NCBI GenBank assembly: GCA_030141605.1
Contig: JAQGDQ010000056.1
Location: 434,001-498,000, forward strand
Source of the DNA: Tubiluchus corallicola
Taxonomy: Eukaryota > Priapulida > Priapulimorpha > Priapulimorphida > Tubiluchidae
Length of the DNA stretch: 64,000 nt
Direction of reading: 5' to 3'
Positions 29,401 to 39,100 of the stretch are shown here, piece by piece (position 1 is the stretch's first letter; every line of letters begins with the position of its first letter). The notes below the pieces were generated by a model. It ran no database searches. It was not told where the DNA came from and saw nothing but the letters and a program-made list of their open reading frames with translations. Made by a program: the position numbers and the translations under genes.

Positions 29401-32400
29401 TGTGTAATTCAGGAATAGCAGTCTAGTTTTTCTTCAATTTAATTTTTAGGTCCAAACAGTTGCAGCATAGAGAAATATGATCCACGCACAAACACTTGGA
29501 CACAAGTGGATTCTATCAGTGGTCACCGTCTGCAGTTTGGTGTAGCGGTTTCGGAAGACAAACTGTACATGGTTGGTGGACGTGATGGCTTGAAGACGTT
29601 AAACACAGTTGAGTGCTACAGTATTAAGACAAAACAGTGGGCCATGCTGCCTTCTATGTCAACACACCGGCACGGTTTAGGTAAAGAATGTTTACAATTG
29701 AATTTAGTAGCTTTTTATGTCAGCCTGCTCATAGTTCTCGTTGTTAGTACTGATGACATTTTAGTCTGTTTGTCAATTATTTCAAATGTCACAAATGATG
29801 GAATTGTTCTTAATAATTATCGACATCAGTTTTTAATTAAATCTAAATGAACTTTAGGAAAGAAATTGAAGATTCATTGTTTTCTGCTCTGAGTGTATAC
29901 ACTCTAGGAAAGAGTTTGTGGTGTTACAAAATTACTGAACATTGTTGTCACACTTGATTTCATATATTTATAATTAATGCAGACACAGATATGATATAAT
30001 CACTGCTCCAGATAAGTGTACATTAGCATAAATATGCATTCATTAATTCTGAGCTGATGTCAAAACAGTGCAAAAATGGAACAAAAATGCCAATAATTTT
30101 GTGATAAATTGCATATATAAGACACTAAAGTTAAAAACAAAGCATGAGAAATGCAAAACTAAACTTCAAATAAATAAAATGTTTCTTATTAGTATTAATT
30201 ATGTCCCAAAGTTGAAGAACAATAGCTGAATGGGGTACCATAATGATGCCTTTCTCGTCCCATTTATAAATGCAAAATTTCTAATAACATTGAGTGCAAC
30301 GATTGATGACAAGTGCATTGATTTCACTCAGTGTAATTAGAAAATGAAATTAGCATTGGAAAGCACAACAGACACAGAACTGAATTGAGCATTATTTAAC
30401 ACTATTTTTATTTAAACGTTAATCACTTATTGAAAAAGTTATTCAATTCAGAGCAAGAATACTTCTCTTTATTGGCGCACAGATAAGCTAAAATTCCACC
30501 GAAGTCTATACTGCAATAGATTTAGCAGGGAGAAAGCCAAGCTTCGTAAGTAGTGCTACGGCAAAAGTGGATACTGACATGCTCTTGTAGAGATAGACGG
30601 TTCTATGCAATTGTATTTTTAATAGGTGTAGGCGTCTTGGAAGGTCCGCTGTACGCAGTTGGTGGCCATGATGGATGGAGTTACTTGAACACAGTGGAGC
30701 GATATGATTCACAAGCCAAGCAATGGAGTTTTGTTGCACCAATGCATTCACCCAGAAGCACAGTGGGCGTAGCAGTGTTAAATAATAAGTTAGTGTCTTA
30801 CCTAATGTATTGTTTAATTAATAATCATGATGTTCTTGGGCTCCCCACTCTTGCGTCCCATCTTGTTGTTAAGAGGTATCTCTGATGGATAACACCTAAT
30901 GTACGGTTTGAGTCTTTAAGTTTTTTACCCTTTTCTCACTCAAAGTTTATGTGAAAAAACCTGTAATTGCAATGCAGCTTTATCGGTTTTCAGCTCGCAC
31001 TTTTTTATACAAATGGGTTGCATGGTGGTGATGAAATAGCAGTATCTATTTTTTCAAACCTTTGATAAATAGCAAATTGGAAATCATAACAAGCCATAAT
31101 TATGAGATCTTTCTGGCAGCTGCAACTTACATGGCTTTCTAGAATTTCCTTACCAACAAGAAATAATTTGTGGAAGACCCAAATGTTCATGTGGCATCCA
31201 TCATTTTCTTTGTTAACTTCTCTGTCATTTGCTGATCCTTGATAATATGATTAGCAAACAGAGTAGCATACGAATTCGAGGCAAATTGTGCAAGAACCTT
31301 GCAAATTGGTAACGTAATTCATGTCCACACAAGGACTTAAATGCTTTTGCGTGATTAGGATTCACTGTCCTTTGTATTGTAGTTAGTAAATGTCATTTAG
31401 TGGTATGTTAAAAGCAGTGGTACAGAACATTAGAGGAGTCGTTAATTAAACTTGTATAAATCTTAGATTCAATGCAGCATAAAGCCACAAATTCTGAGCA
31501 GCTGCCGACCACCAGCAATGGCATTTTTGATGTTGCCCTAGTTTACAGTTACTGGATGTAAAATTATTATTATTATTTGCAGGATAATTATAAAAAATGA
31601 TACCAGTTTGTGCTTACCTGAGTACATCAAGTCTTTAAATAAGTCATGCAGATAGAAAGTGTTCAACAATTTGCATTGCAGATTTCTTATTTCACAATGG
31701 TGAAGAGAACCAAGTGATCAAGTTTTTTATTACCTAAGCTAGCTTTAATTGTTATTGTATAAATGACTCTTTTGTTTATTCTGTGTATTTCTATTCAGGT
31801 TATATGCTGTTGGTGGAAGAGATGGCAAATCATCACTTCGGTCAGTTGAATGTTTTGATCCCCACACCAATCGCTGGACAATGTGTGCTTCCATGTCACA
31901 TCGACGCGGTGGCGTGGGTGTGGCTGTCTGTAATGGATATTTGTATGCTGTTGGCGGTTATGATACGCCTGCAAGTAATCCTACAGCCAGCAGGTTTTCT
32001 TCTGTAGAAAGGTAGATAATTTCAGCATTATCTTTAATCTTATTTACTTAAACATATGAACATCAATTCCCTTAACATTGGTGACCTTTTGAGTGATGTA
32101 GTAAAATGCAGGCAACTGTCAAAACTAAATGCTGTAAACAGGAACATTTTTGAGGAGCTAATTTTTTTTGAAAACTAAACATGAAGACTGTGCACGTGTT
32201 TTCAGCGTAACATTTTTTATTTTGATGGATTATGTAAATAGTTTTTATGTTTGCATTGTACATTTGAAATTTGATGTACTTCTTGAAATTAGTTTATGAG
32301 TTGTCTTTCAAATTTATCAAACCAACGGAAAGAACTTGCTAGTCCTTATTATTATCCACTATTTGGTGTCAATCACACCATGTTCAGTAATTGTTTTATG

Positions 32401-34155
32401 TGTTTATTACATCCGGATTTAGACACAGCCTGTTGCAATTATACTAGATATGCTTAACAGATGCAGGCCTTTGTGATAATTTACAATGTTTATAGATGAG
32501 AGATGTCAGGTAAAACCGTTGCAGTTTGGTTTGTTTGCCGGCAAAGCCAGCTGAGTGAGCTGGCAAACAAAAATGATTGTCTCCAACCAAATTCATATTT
32601 TGGGCAAATAAAATTTTCACAATTTTATTGCATCTGTTTTTGGAAAATGTTCAAGTCACAGTGTGCAACTTTCTACTTGAGCTTCGGAAATGAGGCTTTT
32701 AGTCAGGACGAGTCTTTTGATATGCCGCAGATAGCTTATAATTCCTGTCTTACATAATTATTTAATTGCCCCTTTGAACTAATTAAAGAAATACCTTGAG
32801 GCTATGTTAGTTGCATGTGTGTTGATTTCGTGTGCGACCTTTGTCATCGCTATCATCATCATCGTCATCATCATCATCATCATCATCGTCGTCATCATCA
32901 TCGTCAATTTTCTAGAAAATATTTTAACAGGTTTTGGGGGCTAGCCTGTACAGTATCATTTTAAATTATTGATATAGCATAGTTGCCAAAAATGCGGTTT
33001 CCAAACTACAATTACCAGACAAAAACTTTTTGGCTTGGAAAACCGGGTTTTCTAATTTTGCTACTGAAATGCCAAACTTTTAAGTATTTCCCCTTCTAAG
33101 CATTTTCATAATAGAGTTTTTCAGCATTCTATTGCTCAGGTATTTTGTTTATGGCTTCATTTTATTTGATTCACCAAAACAAAGGATAAAACTAAATTTT
33201 ACACCCTTTGTTTGTAATTTATTAGACAAGTATGTGGGCAATTAAAATTTTTAATAAAATACATAAATATTTTCATTTTATTGCATTCATTCACTTATAT
33301 AGGTTGTTTCATTTGAGTTGTTTATTAATAATATTAATGCACTTTATAGATATGACCCCAAAACAGATACCTGGACCATGGTGGCAGGAATAAGCTCTCC
33401 TCGTGATTCCGTAGGATTATGTTTATTGGGTGAGAAGCTGTATGCTGTAGGTGGTTATGACGGGCAGTCATTCCTAACTAATGTTGAGTGCTACGATCCA
33501 CAGATCAATGAGTGGTCACAGGTACAATTGATTGATTATACATTAGAAATAAATTGTCATTATTCAACGTATGATACTGTTGAAGACTAATATGGTGGCA
33601 ATAGAGGATTTTGTTGTGTAAGAACTGAATTTAAACTTCACAATTTAACAGAAGCCCGGGATTAGAAAATAATTGTCATTTTTCGAAAATGTTTGTGTTA
33701 AAGTACTAGTATAATACTTCTTAATGCTACAAAAGTAAATTATTTATTTGTAAACCTGCTAAATCCAGCTAAATAAGTAAAACGTTATAAGGTCCTTTTG
33801 AGTACTGCGCTAGCTGTGATTGTTTGTAATTTGAAAGAATTTCTGGTTATTTCTAACTTTTATAGCTGTTGTCATATTAGTCCTAAAACATTTCCTTAAT
33901 CATTTGCTAAATTAATCAATTTGTCTGTATTTTATTGGAGTGTGCTCGTACTGCTGAACAATGAATTACAGAAAATATGGCTGTTTGTACAAGCTAACAC
34001 TGTGAAGAGCAAAAGAAGTTTACTTCAGTGATAATAAAATGTAAACTTTACTTTGTTTTTAGATTTCACAATTGTGCATGGCTAGAGCTGGCGCGTGTGT
34101 GGTACACGTCAAGTCAAGTCTTACAACAGCGCACAGTTACCAAACTGCCCTTTGA
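8129..34155 (+). CDS. Kelch-like protein of the KLHL1/4/5 group (BTB-BACK-Kelch), complete multi-exon gene
   Basis: Nine core exons: 8129-8408, 22191-22387, 25348-25560, 27016-27205, 29450-29680, 30626-30788, 31799-32011, 33350-33521, 34063-34155. Every junction keeps phase and the sum is 1752 bases, that is 583 residues. Order: BTB about residues 24-130 (LCDVILV at 32-38), BACK about 135-265, then six kelch blades from about 278 to the end, each with the double glycine (YAVGG, YMVGG). Strings such as HKYLLPERR-like [22 protein letters not shown] and [14 protein letters not shown] are hallmarks of KLHL1, KLHL4 and KLHL5, and the match runs colinearly through the whole protein, so the subgroup is secure although the single vertebrate orthologue is not. 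Members of this family are Cullin-3 substrate adaptors and/or actin-associated proteins; that role is inferred. The start at 8129 precedes the BTB closely; an in-frame ATG lies at 8039 or earlier, and an AG at 8126-8127 could be an acceptor, so an upstream exon is possible. The end runs about 11 residues past the usual C-terminus. Confidence 0.93.
8981..9000. other. Perfect 8-bp hairpin
   Basis: GTGCCAGC-ATAA-GCTGGCAC. A second, related hairpin, GCCAGCT-GAGTG-AGCTGGC, lies at 32546-32564. Both carry the GCCAGC/GCTGGC core. No function assigned. Confidence 0.7.
11630..12310. other. CG-rich island of unknown origin in kelch intron 1
   Basis: About 680 bases unusually dense in TCG, CGA and GCGA, in otherwise AT-rich, CpG-poor intron. 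ORFs of 106 and 93 codons open on opposite strands here, which fits composition more than coding. Possibly a young transposon fragment; I recognise no family. Confidence 0.5.
11641..11728. repeat. Tandem repeat, period 40, 2.2 copies
   Basis: Units start TCGTGCGACCGTGTGTTTTG at 11641 and 11681; a partial third starts at 11721. It opens the CG-rich island that follows. Confidence 0.92.
14428..15523. mobile_element. Non-autonomous TIR element, copy 1 (about 1.1 kb)
   Basis: Begins TTGACGTCTAACATAATGG and, read from the other end, TTGACGTCAAATATAATGG, a terminal inverted repeat of about 19 bases with two mismatches. The interior aligns along its length with 23179-24346 in the same orientation. 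No transposase ORF is visible. I could not see a clear target-site duplication. It lies in intron 1 of the kelch gene. Confidence 0.75.
18093..18152 (-). repeat. tRNA-like sequence, probable SINE head or tRNA pseudogene
   Basis: On the minus strand: a D-arm-like GTGCTCGCCAGAGCAC, a GGTC-ATTAAAA-GACC anticodon-like arm, and a B-box GGTTCAATTCC (consensus GGTTCRANTCC) followed by a pairing-type end. The D loop is far too short and T-stem pairs are broken, so it is not a functional tRNA. Confidence 0.5.
19343..19384. repeat. Short tandem repeat, period 24, two copies
   Basis: TCGGGGTTAGGCGAT occurs at 19343 and 19367, each followed by GAA or AAA. Confidence 0.85.
20143..20154. repeat. C12 homopolymer
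   Basis: Twelve C in a row in AT-rich sequence. Similar runs: C9 at 3468, G8 at 5152, C10 at 9719. Confidence 0.95.
20350..20470. repeat. Pyrimidine-rich (TCTT/TCTC) tract
   Basis: CTCTTTCTTTGTCTGTCTC-type sequence, nearly all C and T on the plus strand. Confidence 0.85.
22191..22387 (+). CDS. KLHL exon 2: end of BTB and start of BACK
   Basis: Acceptor TTTTAG at 22185-22190, phase 1 in; donor ATG/GTAAGT, phase 0 out. It encodes the family strings [10 protein letters not shown] and ADAQGC followed by VAHNYTM, the BTB-BACK junction of KLHL proteins. Confidence 0.93.
22640..22930. repeat. Degenerate CACAT/ACATC low-complexity tract
   Basis: Almost no G on the plus strand and endless variants of CACATCACAC. 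It begins about 250 bases after kelch exon 2 and explains long open frames of 100 and 142 codons there. Confidence 0.85.
23043..24835. mobile_element. Possible pogo/Tigger-like relic, split by the TIR element
   Basis: The flanks of copy 2 carry repeated TAACTCGAA/TAACTCAAA motifs and a Tigger-like terminal look: GTATAACTCAAATTCTTG and ACCTCGAAC on the left, GTATAACTCGAAC and CCCGAGGTTGGAAC on the right. Such strings are typical of non-autonomous pogo/Tigger ends in invertebrates. Boundaries are estimates. Confidence 0.4.
23179..24346. mobile_element. Non-autonomous TIR element, copy 2 (about 1.17 kb)
   Basis: Same element as at 14428-15523. Ends: TTGACGTCTAACATAATG and, reversed, TTGACGTCAAACATATTGG. 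It differs by scattered substitutions and an (AAT)n expansion at about 23274-23292 followed by sequence absent from copy 1. It lies in intron 2 of the kelch gene and appears to have landed in an older element. Confidence 0.75.
25348..25560 (+). CDS. KLHL exon 3: BACK domain
   Basis: 71 codons, phase 0 on both sides, acceptor CTGCAG, donor CAG/GTAAAA. It carries [12 protein letters not shown], a tryptophan-centred helix (LLWVKYDL) and IKLPLLPPQ, all characteristic of BACK in the KLHL1/4/5 group. Confidence 0.93.
27016..27205 (+). CDS. KLHL exon 4: end of BACK, linker and first kelch strand
   Basis: Phase 0 in, phase 1 out (AAAG/GTGCAT). It holds YHLLPERR, the conserved linker [14 protein letters not shown] and the first kelch double-glycine (LYAVGG). 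In related vertebrate proteins this exon is joined directly to the equivalent of the exon at 29450. Confidence 0.93.
27963..28067 (+). CDS. Candidate KLHL cassette exon, 35 codons, Ser/Leu-rich
   Basis: A 105-base open segment with acceptor TAATAG just before it and donor AAGG/GTATGT just after it. It enters in phase 1 and leaves in phase 1, the phase of the flanking exons, so it can be included or skipped without changing the frame. Included, it adds a Ser-rich, low-complexity loop with a short basic stretch (LQRYPLKS) inside the first kelch blade, after the double-glycine strand. No equivalent is known to me in vertebrate KLHL1/4/5. Splice sites, frame and length agree, but expression is not shown. 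Confidence 0.6.
29450..29680 (+). CDS. KLHL exon 5: kelch blades 1-2
   Basis: Acceptor TTTTTAG, phase 1; donor TTAG/GTAAAG, phase 1. It encodes [12 protein letters not shown], then LQFGVAV and [14 protein letters not shown], which are near-invariant in the KLHL1/4/5 group, and ends in STHRHGLG. Confidence 0.93.
30626..30788 (+). CDS. KLHL exon 6: kelch blades 2-3
   Basis: Acceptor TTAATAG, phase 1; donor AA/GTTAGT, phase 2, the weakest donor in this gene. It encodes [18 protein letters not shown] and [10 protein letters not shown], a colinear family match. Confidence 0.92.
31799..32011 (+). CDS. KLHL exon 7: kelch blades 4-5
   Basis: Acceptor CTATTCAG, phase 2; donor AAAG/GTAGAT, phase 2. 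It encodes [31 protein letters not shown] and [14 protein letters not shown]. The last string matches the blade-5 insertion typical of this subgroup. Confidence 0.93.
32844..32906. repeat. (CAT)n / (CGT) trinucleotide tract
   Basis: About twenty CAT or CGT units, in the intron between kelch exons 7 and 8. Confidence 0.95.
33350..33521 (+). CDS. KLHL exon 8: kelch blades 5-6
   Basis: Acceptor CTTTATAG, phase 2; donor ACAG/GTACAA, phase 0. It encodes [22 protein letters not shown] and [10 protein letters not shown]. Confidence 0.93.
34063..34155 (+). CDS. KLHL exon 9: last kelch strand and stop
   Basis: Acceptor GTTTTTAG, phase 0. It encodes the closing strand RAGACVV and about 14 further residues before TGA at 34153-34155. 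The family usually ends one to three residues after the closing strand, so this tail is an extension. No AATAAA follows within 1 kb; AATAAA motifs at 35313 and 35565 are distant candidates. Confidence 0.9.
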   Translation: MSQLCMARAGACVVHVKSSLTTAHSYQTAL

Positions 34156-36014
34156 TGGTCTATACTTCTACCATTTTGTAAATAGTTCATATTAGAATTT
34201 TCTGAGAAATCTTATTGTATAAAAAAGTTAAAAAATGTACAAATTTCTGTTGGGGATAGCTTGTATTCCGTCAGAAGCCAGCAATGATTATTGCTGCCTT
34301 ATTTTTATTTATTTAATGTCATTTTGACTGCGCAATGCTAGACGCTGCTTTTTCTTCTTAGTTATGTGTATAATAACTTCAGAGAATTAGCTTACATAAT
34401 AAGTTTAGTTCATGCTTAATGTTCTTGGACTAGAAATCTGTTAGCAGATTTATATTTGTATGGGTGGAGATGAAGTAGCATTTTTTAAACTGTTACCAGT
34501 CTTTAATTATTCTCTAATTGTGTTGTAATTTTCCCAAAATTGTTAGTGTCTTTTGTTAATCTACTACCTTTACAACTTCCAGTCATAGGAGCTAATATCT
34601 CCACACAGTGAAAGGTTAATAATAACATGTCTCTAATAACTTGACAATACCATCTACATTAATCAATTAACCAGTTACATTTCAACTGGTTTAAAGTGAT
34701 TGTTTTCCAATCTTTATTAATATTTACTTTGTTTTATATTTTTATGCCAGCCGAAAGATAGACAATTGTATTTTTGAGAATTTTTGTGCAACATGGCGGT
34801 TGATATAGATTGTCCAAAAGCTTGTGCTTTGATGTTTCTCAGGTTGAAAAATATCATTCATGTCTTAACAACAAAAAAGTTGTAATAACAAAGTCCATTT
34901 TCAAGACAATTGAATCAATGATCTTTGACTTACTAGTAATTTATATAGTTTTCTTTTGATCATTTAAAGCTGCCATCTATGCATTTACATTTGAGTATTC
35001 CAAAATGTTTTTTTTTAATTTTCACAACTGGCAACAATGACAACAAATTATTTAAAATCATGTCTACTTTTGCATTCTCTTTAGACTATAAACGGTATAA
35101 ATGACCATTGATCATAATCAGCTTTACTTGGATAGTGATAGTTTCACTTGCAATTATAAGATTTGTGAGTGAAATTCTTGATTCAATGAGGTCAATGTAG
35201 AAATAATTCAATTCATCTGGTAGGTAATAAATGTCCATACATTCCATTTGTATAATATTTATGGATGTATTTATTAGAACTGTGATGATGACTGATATTA
35301 TTTTGAGATGAAAATAAATGTGACAATTAATTACTACAGTTTTGTTACTTTGTACAAAGCTTACTAGTGGGGACAGACATACCTTCTTACAAACAGAACC
35401 TGCAGCATTGAGAAAAAAACAAAAGTAGCGAAAATACTAATGTTACAGGTAAAATGAAAACTTACAAAGATATTGCAACTACAGAAAAATTATTTAAAGA
35501 CTAGAATTTTTATTAAATGTAAAAATGAAACAAACAGATTAGTTTTGTATGTATTGTAAACACTAATAAACATTTGGCTGCATACCAACCAAAGTTGAAT
35601 TTTCCCATGTATTAGTTAATTATAACTTTTAATACAAATAACTTATCATTACTACCACTGCTACTACTACTATTATTATTATTATTGTTATTATTATAAG
35701 CCATAGTTATGTTATGTCATTAGAGTTTCATATTCAATTTTGTGCTGTACAAGCGAGTTTTCAGACTCTCGGTAACAAATCGGAAACAAAACCAGTTTTC
35801 ACATTTTTTTAATTTGACATTTGCAGTCATTGTTTTTATTTTTATTAACTTTCTGCATTTTGTCACCTGGCAACCCTTGTATGAAATGTGTCTACAGGCT
35901 TACATTATTCAGTTAATCAATGCTATGTATATTCACAAATCGATTGAAGACTACAGTAACTTGCCATATGATCTTAAAAAATATAAATTACCACTTTTCT
36001 TTATTTAAGTAACA
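34156..36014. other. Intergenic region between convergent kelch and TPR genes
   Basis: 1.86 kb between the two stop codons, shared 3' flank. AATAAA at 35313 and 35565, and an (ATT)n tract at about 35660-35700. No coding signal. Confidence 0.7.
36000..36005 (-). promoter_or_regulatory. Candidate poly(A) signal of the TPR gene
   Basis: AATAAA on the minus strand, 10 bases past the stop codon; that would give a very short 3' UTR. Other AATAAA motifs follow at about 35830, so the choice is open. Confidence 0.35.
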
Positions 36015-36127
36015 TTAAGGTAATGAAGTTAAACTATCTTGTTGTGAATTGCCATACTTTCCGAGTTTACCTCGCACAAATGAAAGCGCTTCTAGTAGCA
36101 CGGGGTCATTTGGTTTAACCTGAAGAG
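36015..36127 (-). CDS. TPR gene last exon n and stop
   Basis: Acceptor TTTTTCAG, phase 1. It finishes the last TPR (LQVKPNDPVLLE) and adds a short C-terminal segment with VRGKLGKYGNSQ before TAA. Confidence 0.88.
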
Positions 36128-39100
36128 CTGAAAAACAAGAATGCAATGATAATATATTAAACGCACACACATTCTTCATAATTTTGTTGTATAATAATAC
36201 ACATTGTATACACAGCACTTCACTATACATTGCATGCTCATGCCTCTTATTGGTATATAATTTTATTGAATTGCATCATAGCTGCTGCTGGGTTTGAATG
36301 CATGATAAATCAATGATGTGCTTGCTTCTGGCATTGTCTCATTGGTGGCAAAAATTGCTCAATTTACATTATACATATGCAATTATACATTACACATTAC
36401 AATGGGATACTATAGCTTAATTAAACACAGCTTTTCAAGTTCATTTTAGACACTTGAAAATATTGCCTGCGGCTTCTCTAGATGGTGTGGAATATGTAAT
36501 ATTTCTACTTATTAAAAAATCCTATCAGTACACAAGTATATAATTGTCAGTCAAACATAAGTCTGCCATTTACTGATAATTATTAAGAATAACTGCCTAA
36601 TGTCACGTATCTCGCTTATAATGGACACCTCATGAACTCATCTATCTTAAGATAGTTGACTGTTTGCCTTAATAACCAAGCAGTTTATCTAGTACTGTGG
36701 TGGTTATCGGACCATATCTTAGCACCAACAAGAAGGCTTTAATGAAACTAGACATCAATCTCATGGTACTTCCAGAAATAGAAATGGAGTGGAATTACTG
36801 TTGTAATTGTACACTAATAGTAACAAGACTATCATTAAGATGATAAGGACCCATTCTGACCGTGTTTATCACTTGACTCTGCTTGGTCCAGTATGGTTTA
36901 GGCCTACTCATGTGTGACTGAGTAGTTTGTCCCAATTTCACATTTTGGGTCTCTGTCTCAGGACCTTAAACAACCTCTGCTTTTTAACCATGTCAATGTC
37001 TGAGCTGCTACACCCAGGGGTGTAACTCGCAAGTTTTGTGACTTTAGCTATTATCATTTTAGAGTTATTATTAAAGTTTTCACATTCTTGGTTCCTATCT
37101 TAACAACTGAAGCTTTTTAACCATACAACCAACCAATCAAATTGACTGATTTCCTGTATACTTGACCATATGGAGACAGTCACCATTCAACACGTCATTG
37201 TTAAGGCCCCTAGCCCAGGTGTATACCCAGCAAGTTTTGTAACCCCTGCATTGGCAAATATGAATTTTTGATTGTGTCCACTACAACAACAATGACAATG
37301 ACGAGAGGACTGAACACCATTCAAGGAAATGAAATCCGTTGAAACGAAGGTGGGTTTAATTATTTCACAAGTAAAGATAAGATTATGTTACCACTAGTAA
37401 AATCTTTTTCCGCTAGTTCGTACTCTTCTCTAGCACGGTAAATATTTCCCTGATTGTATAAAGCAATAGCATCGTTAGGCGACAAAACAAGGACATGCTT
37501 CAGGTCGGCCAGAGCACCTTCTGTATCCCGCAACAAAAACTTTGTTATGGCTTGGTTTAATAAGACCCCATCATCATTTGGTAATAACTCACTGGCTTTG
37601 GCAAATGCATCTCGTGCCTAAAATTGAAAAAGAAGTTGTTTGAGTACACAACGCTAAGCACACACCATGACCTCTCAGCTATTCTCAACACAATGGATTG
37701 AACTGTATAAAAATATCGTTTAAGTAATCTGTCACCTGACCAAAGAAAAAGGACAAAACAGATACACAAACGTAATTATTCATAATCATAACGATAATCA
37801 TAATTATAATTCACAAAGATTATTTATATGAAGGAGGTGAACTCACAATTATTGAATTTTTGAAACCAAACTTCTCTCTAGAAAAGGAAATGTGAAAAGG
37901 TTGGAACTGAATCTAGAGCTGAACCAGGCGTTTTGGATAAAGCCAAATGGGTTACTAGACTACTCAGTTCAAGCAATGGAAAATGACACGGTCAGATTAA
38001 ATAACTTATTTGATGATTTGATGCTGTTTTTTTGCATCTAAAGACATATTTGGATGTCATAAATGTATATAGCGTTTTATTTCCTCATTAACTTCATAAT
38101 GTAAAAGTGTATCAAATAAAATAGAATGCAGTTCCAACAGAATTTTTCATTTGCAACAAGAAAAATACATTTAAAATTCTCTCCAATGCCATAACCCCAA
38201 CAAAAATGTACACAGTGCCTTTTTGTCGGTTAATTGGGTTACAACATGGGTTTAAAGATGCAGTGGTTAATAGTATAATTATTCTAATTATTCACACTGC
38301 AGGCAATTTAGTAAAAAACAATGTACGAACTTTGACTGATTGTGATTTTGTGAGTAAACCTTAAGTATCAGACAGGTTACAAGTATGTAGTGCAATCCAA
38401 TCTTATCATATATGGCATTACTTGTACATAATGTCTTCTAGAAAAAAATATGCAGCCCAGATTGTAGTGCGCCAGTGCAAATTTATCATCCAACTTGATG
38501 GCTCTTCGATAGGATTTAATAGCATTTGTTACATCACCCATAAACTGTAATAAAACAACGTCATGCTAACCATTATAATATTAGCAGCAATAAAAACTAC
38601 AAATAGTGACTAATAACAATAATACCATAGTGGTACAGCTAGTGTTGTTTTCTACAAAAGTGACATGGATAATTGCTAGAAAAGGTGACAAAAAGAAAAG
38701 ATCGTCAGGATTTCTGCTGTTTCTAGGATAAATTAGAAAAAAATGAAAACAAAATGAAACAGCTTTATAACAGTGACATCAAATTCTGGTAACCATAACA
38801 GACTTTGTACAGAAAACATCGTGGTAATGGGACAGGTTCTGATAACCAAGGAAATTTTGTTTTGTCTGATTGTCTTGTAAGGAGTGAATTACACATTTTT
38901 ATATACCAATACTCCAAACAAGGTTAGTGGGTACTCAGAAGTGAGGGACTAAAGTGGAAAGATGAAAACATAAATAGATGTCCAGCACTCGTATTTAATT
39001 AGCAAGTGACAGGTGGCGCCTGTTAAGCATCTTTTTGTGAGGCTGCAGTTAACAGAGAAACAATTTTCTACTAAAGAATTCCTCAGGTAAGAGGCAGGAG

